Made by a program: the position numbers and the translations under genes
Notes under the pieces: generated by a model
Database searches by the model: none
What the model was told of the DNA's origin: nothing
The model's input: the letters and a program-made list of their open reading frames with translations, nothing else
Part shown: piece after piece, positions 1 to 8,101 of the stretch
Layout of the letters: every line of letters starts with the position of its first letter
Position numbering within the stretch: the first letter of the stretch is position 1
Source of the DNA: Archaeoglobus neptunius
Lineage (GTDB): Archaea > Halobacteriota > Archaeoglobi > Archaeoglobales > Archaeoglobaceae
Assembly: GCF_016757965.1 (NCBI RefSeq)
Contig: NZ_JAEKIW010000005.1
Location: forward strand, 62,001-126,000
Direction of reading: 5' to 3'
DNA: 64,000 bases

Positions 1-102
1 GATGTCGTCAATGAATTTCATTACTCTGTCTGGAGGAAATACTTTTTTTCGCCATTCTGACTCCAGGATATGGGCTTTTTCGGGGTCGAAGATGTGAGGC
101 AT
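1..102 (-). CDS. Probable class I SAM-dependent methyltransferase, N-terminal fragment
   Basis: Only the first 34 codons lie in the window; the gene runs off the left edge. It opens MPHIFDPEKAHIL and continues with a charged stretch and FPPDRVMKF. From memory this N-terminus (HxFDPEKA..L....R....PP..V) is typical of small archaeal methyltransferases of the UbiE/type 11 kind. None of the SAM-binding motifs is visible, so the assignment rests on the N-terminal signature alone. It is transcribed away from the gene at 244, with about 140 bp of AT-rich shared upstream DNA. Confidence 0.5.
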   Translation of the reverse strand, partial: MPHIFDPEKAHILESEWRKKVFPPDRVMKFIDDI

Positions 103-243
103 TCGTTCACATCTTTATGGCTGAACTTTAATTTTTCCCCAGTTTTCAACATTTTTGATTATTAGGAATAGTTGAAAGGTATTTAAAGTGCATGCTTTCA
201 AAATAATTCGGTAAGGTTAAATTAAGTAAAAATCAGGGATCAC

Positions 244-1041
244 ATGCTTCTGTCCAGAATGTACGGGGATGTCGAAGCGGTTAGGGTTGGCACTGAGGTT
301 CGGGGGAGAGTTTTTCACTGGGTTTATCTCTACCACTACAGAGGTCTTCTCTTCGATACCGGCTGTGTCAACACCGCACTGGAGGTTTTTCAGCATTTCA
401 GGGAAAGGGAAATAAAGGCTGTACTCATTACACACCACCATGAGGATCACATAGGAGCTGTCAGCCTTTTCAGGAACATTACTGAGGTGTATGTCCCACC
501 GGATTCGGTTGAAATACTCAAAAATCCGCCCGACATTCCGGAGTACAGAAAGATAAGCTGGGGTCAGCCCGAGAGCATCGTGGATGTGAAGGTTGCTGGA
601 GAAAAGATGGTTTTTGATGGACTGGAAGTTCTGATGATTAAAACTCCCGGTCACAGTTTTGACCATGTTAGTTATCTTGTTGATGACAAGCTTTTCTGCA
701 GTGATCTGGTGATCAACACCGCCCAGATGGTCTGCATGAGGGAGGAGGATTTGCTCGAAACCATCGCATCCATTGAGTGGGTTTTGGAATACGATTTTTC
801 CCGTGCGTACACAGGTGTTGGGGTTTCAACGAGAGAGGAAGTTGAGGAGTATGTGGATTATCTCAGAGGTTTGAAGGCGAGGGCCGAGGAACTTTATGCG
901 TCTGGCAGGGGTATCGATGATATTGTTAATGCAATCTTCCCCAGTCCTTCTCAAAAGGCAATTTTAATGGAATTTGTCAGCGAAAAAGAGTGGGCGAGAG
1001 AAAACATGGTGAAATCACTTCTCGGTTTGCCCAGAGAGTGA
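244..1041 (+). CDS. Metallo-beta-lactamase fold hydrolase
   Basis: This 265-residue protein has the zinc-binding HxHxDH signature of the MBL fold at residues 64-69 (THHHEDHIG), a preceding LLFDTGC strand-loop, and the downstream TPGHSFDHVSY histidine motif near residue 140. These indicate a binuclear metal hydrolase of the glyoxalase II/lactamase B type; the substrate cannot be told. The start is ATG preceded by AGGGATCAC, with a TATA-like TATTTAAA near 180. Its 3' end overlaps the convergent deoxyhypusine synthase gene by 27 bp. It is probably a single-gene transcript. Confidence 0.85.
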   Translation: MLLSRMYGDVEAVRVGTEVRGRVFHWVYLYHYRGLLFDTGCVNTALEVFQHFREREIKAVLITHHHEDHIGAVSLFRNITEVYVPPDSVEILKNPPDIPEYRKISWGQPESIVDVKVAGEKMVFDGLEVLMIKTPGHSFDHVSYLVDDKLFCSDLVINTAQMVCMREEDLLETIASIEWVLEYDFSRAYTGVGVSTREEVEEYVDYLRGLKARAEELYASGRGIDDIVNAIFPSPSQKAILMEFVSEKEWARENMVKSLLGLPRE

Positions 1042-1933
1042 TGAGTCGAGCATAAATGCATAGAGGAGAGGAAGTGCGATTGTTGCATCACAGTAGACTG
1101 TAACAGCTTTCGCATCTGGCTTAAGCTTGCACCAGCTTTTGGCTTCCTCAAGTGTTGCACCGCTAAGGCCACCCCACTGTGGAGAATCCGTGGTGATCTG
1201 CACCGCATAATCAAAGCCATCGGCCAGAAGCATGGCCTGAAGGGTGAAATTTTTTGGAACACCCCCTCCAACAATAATCACACCCATCCTCCTTTTCTGG
1301 AAGCAGAGGTCTATCATTCTGTTTACATCTCTAAAAAAATCTATCTGCAGGTCTTTTCTGTATATTGAGACATGCAGGCCGGCTATCGAGTCGTGGAGGG
1401 TGGGACAGAAAATAGGAATTTTCTTCTCCCAGGCTATTCTGAGAAAAGAACTGCTGTCGTCAAGTCTTTTTCCAATTTCCCACAGAAATTCGTAACTCGT
1501 GTAAGTTCCATCAAGCTCGGTGATAACCCCTGAAAGGAATTCCTCAATTTTCTCAAAAGCCTCCTGAGCTATGAACACGTCGTAAATTCTGTTTATGTTT
1601 CTTTCAGCCAGTTCCAGGTCATTGGCGTATGAGGAGCCGATCTCATGGCCAAGCCCCAGAGATTCAGAAATCTCATGCACGATATTTGCCCCGGTTGTTA
1701 CAAGGCAGTTTACGAACCCATTTTTGAGCATTCCTGCTATTATATTTCTCATACCGGCAGGAACCATCGCCCCTGCAACAGTCATAAAAACGAAGGTGTC
1801 GTTTTTTATCATCTCATTGCAAACCTGTGCGGCTTCACCAAGCCTTCTTGCATTGAATCCGGTTCTTTTCATCATTTCTATTAGTTCTGAAACTCTGATT
1901 CCCCCTCTGATTTCCGGACTCTGAACTTTCATG
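1015..1933 (-). CDS. dys: Deoxyhypusine synthase
   Basis: This enzyme transfers the aminobutyl group of spermidine to a lysine of aIF5A, the first step of hypusine formation. The NAD-binding fold is seen in VTTGANIVHE and in the C-terminal part with VGGGVPKNF, which carries the catalytic lysine. ITTDSPQWGGLSGAT also follows the family pattern. A TTG-start extension to 1950 is possible, but the ATG at 1933 sits about 22 nt from a TTTAAA box and gives about 305 residues, close to the family's length. The gene is divergent from mfnB with short intergenic DNA, and its 3' end overlaps the MBL gene. Confidence 0.92.
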
Positions 1934-2003
1934 AATCTGCATTTCGGCAAGGGTTTAAAGTTCTTTCAAAAGGCATATATACCAGCCAATAAACAACCTC
2001 TTG

Positions 2004-2711
2004 ATGAAGGTACTGGTTAGCCCCATGAGTATTGCTGAAGCTGTTGAGGCCATTGAGGGTGGGGCAGACATTATTGACGTGAAAAACCCCGCCGAAGGGT
2101 CTCTTGGAGCGAATTTTCCCTGGGTAATCAAAGAAATCTCTGAGCTCGCCAAAAAACATGGTAAGGAGATCAGCGCAACAACCGGGGACATGCCATACAA
2201 ACCGGGTACAGCGAGCCTTGCTGCATTGGGTGCTGCTGTTGCAGGGGCGGACTACATTAAAGTTGGACTCTATGGAGTTAGAAACGCAGAAGAAGCCTAT
2301 GAAATGATGATTGCGGTGACGAAGGCCGTGAAGGAGTACAATCCCGATAAAAAAGTTGTTGCCGCAGGGTATGGGGATTTCTATCGGATCAACTCCGTGA
2401 ATCCACTGGAACTTCCCGATGTGGTTTCAAAGGCTGGAGCGGATATTGTGATGGTGGATACGGCAATAAAGGATGGCACATCTCTTTTCGACCACATGAA
2501 GGTGGAGGATGTTAGAAAGTTCATTGGGCTGGCAAAGGACAGCGGTTTGATGGTTGCGTTAGCGGGGAACATCGGCTGGCATCACATAGACCTCCTGAAG
2601 GAACTTTCACCGGATATAATAGGCGTGAGGTCAATAGTCTGTGAGAGGGACAGGAACTCGATGATAAAAAGGGAATTCGTTGTAAAGCTCATGGAAGCTG
2701 TGCACGGGTAG
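2004..2711 (+). CDS. mfnB: (5-formylfuran-3-yl)methyl phosphate synthase
   Basis: MfnB condenses two glyceraldehyde-3-phosphates into the furan precursor of methanofuran, the C1 carrier used by the formylmethanofuran dehydrogenase encoded at 56.9-61.0 kb. It is a TIM-barrel protein of 235 residues starting MKVLVSPMS. The Schiff-base lysine is K27 within DIIDVKNPAEGSLGAN, a near-diagnostic family signature, and AGNIGWHHI occurs late in the barrel. The TTG at 2001 directly precedes the ATG chosen here. The last 23 bp overlap the convergent PhoU/TrkA-C gene. Confidence 0.93.
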   Translation: MKVLVSPMSIAEAVEAIEGGADIIDVKNPAEGSLGANFPWVIKEISELAKKHGKEISATTGDMPYKPGTASLAALGAAVAGADYIKVGLYGVRNAEEAYEMMIAVTKAVKEYNPDKKVVAAGYGDFYRINSVNPLELPDVVSKAGADIVMVDTAIKDGTSLFDHMKVEDVRKFIGLAKDSGLMVALAGNIGWHHIDLLKELSPDIIGVRSIVCERDRNSMIKREFVVKLMEAVHG

Positions 2712-3876
2712 AGCAGAGCTTCAGAAGCTCACTCTCCCCCTCTCTTGTTCCCTTTGCAATGAGTAAATCACCGCTGAAAATCTTGGTGTTGGCAGTGGGT
2801 TTTGTAATCCAGTCATTTTTCCTCTTTATGGCAATTACGTGCATGCCTGTGTTGCTCTCAACTCTTGCCTCTCCAAGTGTTTTTCCATGCAGCGGGGAGT
2901 TTTCCGAAACCGTTACCAGCGTGAGCACCTCGTCTGTCTCTCTCATTGCCGCTTTGAAGATCGCTGGAACATCCATTTTGTCCAGTAAAATCTCCGATAT
3001 GTCTCTTGCTGCATCTGCTATCTGTTCCGAGGAGTAGGCTATTTCGATAATGGACATGAGCGGTTTGAGCTGCTCTCTGTCGAAATATTTGCTGCAAAGC
3101 AGGATGTTTCTCTGAATTTCAAACTTCATATTGTCTATTATCTCTTCCAGATAAACTACCTCAAGGGCGATTTCATCATTTCCGTAAATTAAGGAGGAGT
3201 AGGCAAGGTCTATTGCGAGTTCGGATAGGTTTTTCATCTCTATAACCATATCAACAGCCCTGTCCAGCTCCTCAATCTGTATATCCTGCGGTTCCGGTGT
3301 TGCTGGCACAGGTTTACCCGTTACGTATTCGTAGAACTTCGGAACTGCAGAAGGATCACCTCTTGCAAAAATCAGGTCTTCCTTGTAAACGATCGTGTCT
3401 CTATCGGGATTGAAAATCCAGCTAAATCCCCTTTTTATCGCTATGATCCTCATACCTGTTTTGGTATGCAGTTTTAACTCGCCAAGTGTCTTCCCAGTTA
3501 TGTCCGAATCCTCCGGAACCCTAACTCTAACCACCGTCTCCTCGGAGTGGTAGAGTATCAGCTTCACTATTTCCTCGGAAAGCTTGAAGCCCCTTAAAAC
3601 GAGTGATGAGATATCTCCTGCAGCACTGCTTATCTTCTGTCCTGCATTGGCGATTGTGAGTATTGACGAAACCTTTTCTGCATCCTCCACCCTTCTTGCT
3701 GCAAGAACCGAAACGACCCGTATCTGCTTGAGCAGGTCAAGAACTCTCGATTCCAGCTCAAGAACTTCCTCAGCAATATCCTCGTTGTTGTAAAGAATTG
3801 CAGAATATGCGAGATCGACCATAAGTTCTGTTGTGTCTTTAATGTCCACAAGCAGATCTTTAACTGTTCGAGGCAT
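2689..3876 (-). CDS. PhoU/TrkA-C (RCK_C) tandem-repeat regulatory protein
   Basis: This 395-residue soluble protein is an internal duplication. A PhoU-like helical domain (residues ~5-110) and a TrkA-C domain (~115-190) are followed by a second PhoU-like domain (~205-310) and a second TrkA-C domain (~315-390). Matching motifs recur: GKTLGELKLHTKTGMRIIAIKRG in the first half and the similar GKTLGEARVESNTGMHVIAIKRK in the second. Such proteins are usually cytoplasmic ligand-sensing partners of ion transporters or channels. No transporter gene adjoins it, so its partner is unknown. The start is ATG, directly upstream of the JAMM-leuC operon's 3' end. Confidence 0.82.
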   Translation of the reverse strand: MPRTVKDLLVDIKDTTELMVDLAYSAILYNNEDIAEEVLELESRVLDLLKQIRVVSVLAARRVEDAEKVSSILTIANAGQKISSAAGDISSLVLRGFKLSEEIVKLILYHSEETVVRVRVPEDSDITGKTLGELKLHTKTGMRIIAIKRGFSWIFNPDRDTIVYKEDLIFARGDPSAVPKFYEYVTGKPVPATPEPQDIQIEELDRAVDMVIEMKNLSELAIDLAYSSLIYGNDEIALEVVYLEEIIDNMKFEIQRNILLCSKYFDREQLKPLMSIIEIAYSSEQIADAARDISEILLDKMDVPAIFKAAMRETDEVLTLVTVSENSPLHGKTLGEARVESNTGMHVIAIKRKNDWITKPTANTKIFSGDLLIAKGTREGESELLKLCSTRAQLP

Positions 3877-3905
3877 TTCAATTCCTATTAAATTCTTATC
3901 CTATA

Positions 3906-4271
3906 TTAATCTTCTTCAACCACCTCAAGTTCAACTTCTTTGCCGCTTCTGTCGTAACACTTCCAGTTGTTCTCTCCGTATGGATAGCAGACAATTATGT
4001 GGTATTTTCCAAATCTGGTGAACAGCGACATATCCTCATCCGATGGTCTGCAACTCGGCGATGGATGGCTGTGAACCGTTCCAAAAACCCTCATACCTAT
4101 CGGAAGCATGTCGAGATGTATGACCGCAGAGACCGAGCCTGAAACAAAAGGGAGGAAGATGAGTTCGCTCATCACTCCTTTGCTGCCACCGAGCAATGCT
4201 ATGAACTCGTCCGGGTGGGAACTTTTCGCTGCTTCGAGTATTGTCCTTAACAATTCTTTTGAGATCTTCAT
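3906..4271 (-). CDS. JAMM/MPN+ metalloprotease (AfJAMM-like)
   Basis: This 121-residue zinc isopeptidase/protease fold protein has the full JAMM site: E22, HSHP with H67 and H69, and the S77-D78 pair. From memory these positions and the surrounding sequence match the structurally known A. fulgidus JAMM protein. The family cleaves ubiquitin-like (SAMP) conjugates in archaea, though the target here is not shown. The start was set at the ATG that overlaps the leuC stop as ATGA; a longer open frame upstream lies inside leuC and is rejected. It is probably co-transcribed with the dehydratase gene. Confidence 0.93.
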   Translation of the reverse strand: MKISKELLRTILEAAKSSHPDEFIALLGGSKGVMSELIFLPFVSGSVSAVIHLDMLPIGMRVFGTVHSHPSPSCRPSDEDMSLFTRFGKYHIIVCYPYGENNWKCYDRSGKEVELEVVEED

Positions 4272-5518
4272 AGGAACTCTCTCGGATCTGCGATGACACC
4301 TTTTACAGCGCTTGCTGCCGCGGTTGCCGGGGATGAGAGGTAGATGTACGCATTTGGGTTTCCCATTCGTCCTTTGAAGTTTCTGTTCTGTGTTGAAATG
4401 CAAACTTCCCCATCAGCCAGAATTCCTTGGTGGATGCCAACACAAGGACCGCATCCGGGGGAGAGCACCATACCGCCCGCTTCAACAAAAATTCTGAGCA
4501 GCCCCATCTCCATTGCCTTCAGATAGACTCTTCTGCTGGCCGGGACAACGATGAGTCTCACACCATCCTTTACCTTTCTCCCTTTGAGGATCCTGGCCGC
4601 TATCTCCAGATCGGAAAGTCTACCATTTGTACAGGTACCTATATAGACCTGATTGACTTCCGTACCCTCCACATCCTCTATCTCCGCAACGTTGTCAACG
4701 TTGTGCGGTTTGGATACCATCGGGGCGAGGTTGGACACGTCAACGGTTATTTCTCTCTCGTATTCGGCATCCTCATCGGCAAAAATCTCTCTGAAATCCT
4801 GCTCTCTTCCAAGTTCCGCCAGAAATTGTCTTGTTCTTTCATCACTCTCAAAAAGTCCTGCCTTGGCACCGCATTCAACCGCCATGTTGGAGATTGTTAG
4901 CCTTTCTTCAACACTCATTCTCTCAGCACACGCTCCATGAAATTCCAGTGCTTTGTACGTCGCTCCACTAACACCAAGATCGCCAATAAGCTTCAGAATA
5001 ACGTCTTTAGCGTAAACGCCCTTCGGAAAGTAGCCGACAAGCTCGATCCGGAAAGACTCCGGAACCCTGAACCAGTTTTTACCCAGTGCGATGGCGATAG
5101 CAACATCGGTGGATCCCATTCCTGTTGAAAACGCCCCAATTCCGCCATATGTGCATGTGTGACTGTCAGCCCCAACCGCAAGGTCGCCCGGCTTAACGTA
5201 CCTCTCAACCATTAACTGGTGGATGATTCCCTCTCCAGGTGGGTTGAAATCCGCCCCAATCTTCTTTGCAAACTCGAATATTAGCTTCTGGTCGTTGCTC
5301 AGTTCTTTCCTTGGAGAGGGTGCTGCATGATCGACGAAGAAGTGCGCCCTTTCTGCTGCTTTGATCTCGGTTCCCAGTTCCGCAAGCTGTCTTATTGCCA
5401 GAGGAGCGGTCCCGTCCTGGAGAGCTATCTGGTTGATCTCAGCAACCACAAGATCGCCAGCATAAGCATCGCTTTTTGATTTTTCACTGAGTATCTTTTC
5501 CGCAATAGTTTTGCCCAT
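4268..5518 (-). CDS. leuC: 3-isopropylmalate dehydratase/homoaconitase-type large subunit
   Basis: This 416-residue aconitase-superfamily subunit starts MGKTIAEKILS. The [4Fe-4S] ligands are in YIGTCTNGR and in SPGCGPCVGIHQG; DSHTCTYGGIGAFSTGMGSTD is also characteristic. The large subunit isomerises 2- or 3-hydroxy acids by dehydration and hydration, most often in leucine biosynthesis, and needs a separate small subunit. A leuD-type gene lies at 24682-25179, but a second large subunit at 20598 competes for it, so the pairing is uncertain. The GCGPC signature is the usual LeuC form, making this the better candidate for true leucine synthesis. Confidence 0.87.
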   Translation of the reverse strand: MGKTIAEKILSEKSKSDAYAGDLVVAEINQIALQDGTAPLAIRQLAELGTEIKAAERAHFFVDHAAPSPRKELSNDQKLIFEFAKKIGADFNPPGEGIIHQLMVERYVKPGDLAVGADSHTCTYGGIGAFSTGMGSTDVAIAIALGKNWFRVPESFRIELVGYFPKGVYAKDVILKLIGDLGVSGATYKALEFHGACAERMSVEERLTISNMAVECGAKAGLFESDERTRQFLAELGREQDFREIFADEDAEYEREITVDVSNLAPMVSKPHNVDNVAEIEDVEGTEVNQVYIGTCTNGRLSDLEIAARILKGRKVKDGVRLIVVPASRRVYLKAMEMGLLRIFVEAGGMVLSPGCGPCVGIHQGILADGEVCISTQNRNFKGRMGNPNAYIYLSSPATAAASAVKGVIADPREFL

Positions 5519-5596
5519 ACATTAAAATCAATTCATGGCTTTTTAATCTTTTGAGTTGGAGGCAAACTTTATAGGGTTTCGTGAGTTGAGTAAATT

Positions 5597-6382
5597 ATGA
5601 GACATCCAAGAGTTGCTGGTAGCTTTTATCCCTCAAACAGACAGTCACTGATAGCGATGCTGGAGGAGTACACATCACCCTCCAAGGACGAAAGAGTGGT
5701 TTCATGTGTTTCCCCGCACGCAGGCTACGTATATTCTGGCAGAACGGCAGGAAGGGTCCATTCTCTTCTCCCCGATGCGGAGACTTTTGTAATACTCGGA
5801 CCGAACCACACGGGTATGGGGTTGCCGGTCGCAGTTTCGAAGGATACCTGGCTTACCCCCCTGGGGGAGGTTGAGGTTGATGAGGATTTCATAGAGGCGA
5901 TGCCGGGAATAATCATTGATGTTGACGAGACGGCTCACAGATACGAGCACTCCCTTGAGGTTCAGGTTCCGTTTCTGCAGTTTCTGCACGATAACTTCAA
6001 AATTGTTCCCATCTGTCTTGGATTGCAGGATGAAGAAACGGCCAGAGAGGTGGCGGAAGAGATAAGTGCGGCGGAAGAGGAAACAGGTAGAAAAATTGTT
6101 GTTATCGCATCCTCGGACATGCATCACTATTTGCCGGATGAGGAGTGCAGAAGACTTGATGAAAAGGTGATCGACGCAATACTTTCGATGGATGTTGGGA
6201 AGTACTACGATACAATCTATCGACTTCAGGCAAGTGTTTGTGGTTATGGCTGCATAGCTGTGGCAATGAACTATGCACTGAAAAAGGGGGCAAAAGCCGA
6301 GCTTGTGGACTACTCAACGAGCGGTGACGTTGCAGACAGAAACCAGGTTGTTGGTTATGCCGGGATAGTATTCAGGGTGTAA
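5597..6382 (+). CDS. Memo family protein
   Basis: This 261-residue protein starts MRHPRVAGSFYP and contains the family motifs SPHAGYVYSGRTAG, LGPNHTG, HRYEHSLEVQVPFL, ASSDMHHY and the late CGYGC. The histidines and cysteine line up with the metal/active site of Memo, which is related to extradiol dioxygenases. The function in archaea is unknown. In many prokaryotes Memo is a neighbour or fusion partner of AMMECR1 and a radical SAM protein; here AMMECR1 is 10.5 kb away at 16890. A TATA-like CTTTATAGG lies about 25 nt upstream of the start. Confidence 0.9.
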   Translation: MRHPRVAGSFYPSNRQSLIAMLEEYTSPSKDERVVSCVSPHAGYVYSGRTAGRVHSLLPDAETFVILGPNHTGMGLPVAVSKDTWLTPLGEVEVDEDFIEAMPGIIIDVDETAHRYEHSLEVQVPFLQFLHDNFKIVPICLGLQDEETAREVAEEISAAEEETGRKIVVIASSDMHHYLPDEECRRLDEKVIDAILSMDVGKYYDTIYRLQASVCGYGCIAVAMNYALKKGAKAELVDYSTSGDVADRNQVVGYAGIVFRV

Positions 6383-6433
6383 ATTTTATCAGTGCCATTC
6401 AACTACTTTAAATTACGAATTTCGAACAAAAAA

Positions 6434-6443
6434 CTTATATAAC
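6434..6443 (+). promoter_or_regulatory. TATA box of the wHTH-rubrerythrin operon
   Basis: CTTATATAAC is centred about 25 nt before the ATG at 6463, consistent with a leaderless transcript. Just upstream is the near-palindrome TTACGAATTTCGAA (about 6413-6426), a possible BRE or operator site. Confidence 0.6.
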
Positions 6444-6462
6444 TGGAAAAGTAGTTTTTATT

Positions 6463-6645
6463 ATGAGCGATGCGAAGCAGCTCGTGCTCGAAGCGATGAA
6501 GAAGGCTGGAAAACCTGTAAGACCGGGTGAGATAGCCAAGGAGACCGGACTAGACAGCAAGGAGGTGTCGAAAATTATAAAGGAACTCAAAAAAGAAGGT
6601 CTGGTCCACTCTCCTAAAAGATGCTATTATGCCGTTAAGGGGTGA
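6463..6645 (+). CDS. Small winged-helix DNA-binding protein
   Basis: This 60-residue protein is almost entirely one helix-turn-helix: KPVRPGEIAKETGLDSKEVSKIIKELKKEGLV, then a short wing SPKRCYYAVKG. It is basic and likely binds DNA as a dimer. It is the first gene before rubrerythrin, with only 9 nt between stop and next start, so it may be an autoregulator of the oxidative-defence operon. That role is inferred from position only. The wing carries a single cysteine which could, speculatively, be redox-sensitive. Confidence 0.75.
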   Translation: MSDAKQLVLEAMKKAGKPVRPGEIAKETGLDSKEVSKIIKELKKEGLVHSPKRCYYAVKG

Positions 6646-6654
6646 GGTGGTATT

Positions 6655-7140
6655 GTGAGTACGGATGAGAATTTAAGAAACGCATATGCGGGGGAAAGTC
6701 AGGCAATGGTCAGGTACAAAATATTTGCGGAGATTGCGAGAAATAAGGGACTGGAAGGTGTGGCAAGAGTATTTGAAGCAGCTTCCTTTTCAGAATTTAT
6801 CCATGCCAAAAACCATTTGAGGGTTCTGGAGGACTTGAACGACGTTAAAAAGAATCTGGAAACAGCACATGCAGGAGAAACCTATGAGATTACGGAGATG
6901 TATCCAAAATTTTACGAGGAGGCTTTGAAGGAAGGGAACAAAAGGGCGACGTCAAGCATAAGGTGGGCTCTTGAAACGGAGAAAGTTCATGCAGAAATAT
7001 TTAAAAAACTGATAGAGAGCGGAGAGGACTTTGAAGGCAAAATTTATGTCTGTCCTGTCTGCGGGTACGCAATGGAGGGCGAGCCACCGGAAACCTGTCC
7101 GCTGTGCAACACATCTAGGGATAGATTTGTTGAATTCTAA
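6655..7140 (+). CDS. rbr: Rubrerythrin
   Basis: This 161-residue non-haem diiron peroxidase detoxifies H2O2 in anaerobes. The four-helix ferritin-like domain (1-~130) carries carboxylate/ExxH iron ligands (AGESQAMVRY, EFIHAKNH, ETEKVHAEIF). A C-terminal rubredoxin-like domain binds iron through CPVCGY and CPLCNT. The start is GTG, nine bases after the preceding stop, preceded by a GGTGAGGTGG-like ribosome binding site. The electron donor would be rubredoxin or an NADH reductase not encoded nearby. The 3' end overlaps the convergent ogt stop by 4 nt. Confidence 0.93.
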   Translation: MSTDENLRNAYAGESQAMVRYKIFAEIARNKGLEGVARVFEAASFSEFIHAKNHLRVLEDLNDVKKNLETAHAGETYEITEMYPKFYEEALKEGNKRATSSIRWALETEKVHAEIFKKLIESGEDFEGKIYVCPVCGYAMEGEPPETCPLCNTSRDRFVEF

Positions 7141-7574
7141 TTTTTTAAATTTTTGAATTCCAGCTCAAGCAGTTTCATCTTGATTCTTAACCCGCTGGAA
7201 TATCCGCCAAGCCCGTTCTTTGCCACAACACGATGACACGGAATGATGACGGGGACGGGATTCCTTTTAACAGCCTGACCTACAGCTCGTGGTGAAGATT
7301 TCAGTTTTTCTGCAATTTCTGAGTAACTCAGTGTCTTCCCGTACGGTATTCTGGAAACCTCCTTCAGCACCTTACGGGTGAAATCCGAAACTTCAATGTT
7401 CAATGGTATCTTGAGCTTTTTTCTCGTGCCTTCGAAGTACTCCTCTATCTGGGATCTGTACTCACCGTCAGACATGTCGAAAGCGGGGGCAGCGGAAAAA
7501 AAGGATCGAATTACGGAACCATCTCTCACGACCACGTTGAAGTATATTCTGTCCCAGCAAACCGAAAAGCTCAT
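7137..7574 (-). CDS. ogt: Methylated-DNA--protein-cysteine methyltransferase
   Basis: This suicide enzyme removes O6-alkyl groups from guanine. The 145-residue protein has the active-site PCHRV motif (C113) preceded by the DNA-recognition helix RAVGQAVKRNPVPVIIP, with the asparagine hinge in RNP and the closing GGYSSG. The N-terminal domain is short, as in thermophilic archaeal forms. The start ATG overlaps the nadM stop (TGATG), so it is translated from the nadM transcript. Confidence 0.92.
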   Translation of the reverse strand: MSFSVCWDRIYFNVVVRDGSVIRSFFSAAPAFDMSDGEYRSQIEEYFEGTRKKLKIPLNIEVSDFTRKVLKEVSRIPYGKTLSYSEIAEKLKSSPRAVGQAVKRNPVPVIIPCHRVVAKNGLGGYSSGLRIKMKLLELEFKNLKN

Positions 7575-8101
7575 CAGAAATCCCTGCCGGATATATCCCT
7601 CAGCCTTTTTATGCCGTCGATTTCCCGTATTATCTCCGCCACGGCTTTGGGGACGTATTTCTCCCAGTCACCACCCTCGAGCATTTTCTTCCTTATTTCT
7701 GTACCGTGGTATTCATTTCTGTTGTACATTCTTGTGTGCATGACATTGAAACCTGCCTCTTTGAAAAGTCTGTAGACAAGCGGATTGTTCGTGTACACAA
7801 CATCGAAGGGCGGAACCATTGAGCATACATGAGATACCCACAGGCTGTTTCGGTAAATATCCTCAAGCGGAATAATGTAAATTTTCGTATTAACACCCAG
7901 CTCGTCCTTTATCTCATCCACAGCCCTTGAAATCATCAGAACTCTTTCGCCGGCTGTGAAGGGATTTTCAATGGAGTGGCTTTCCTGTGCGCTGCCAATC
8001 CCTATTATCAGTTCGTCCACCTCTGTGATGATGTTCCTTACAACCTCGTGATGTCCGAGATGGTAAGGCTGAAATCTGCCTACGAAGAAAGCCCTTTTCA
8101 T
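7574..8101 (-). CDS. nadM: Nicotinamide-nucleotide adenylyltransferase
   Basis: It makes NAD from NMN and ATP. The 175-residue protein has the nucleotidyltransferase alpha/beta-phosphodiesterase signature GRFQPYHLGH (HxGH at 14-17) and the archaeal-type IGSAQESHSIENPFTAGER loop; the ISGRDF tail is also near the family's usual C-terminus. It overlaps the upstream radical SAM gene by 4 nt (ATGA) and the downstream ogt by 1 nt, forming a three-gene operon. Confidence 0.93.
   Translation of the reverse strand: MKRAFFVGRFQPYHLGHHEVVRNIITEVDELIIGIGSAQESHSIENPFTAGERVLMISRAVDEIKDELGVNTKIYIIPLEDIYRNSLWVSHVCSMVPPFDVVYTNNPLVYRLFKEAGFNVMHTRMYNRNEYHGTEIRKKMLEGGDWEKYVPKAVAEIIREIDGIKRLRDISGRDF

Noticed and set aside
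4427-4900. Plus-strand open frame opposite the LeuC gene
   Set aside because: Antisense shadow of the conserved dehydratase frame.
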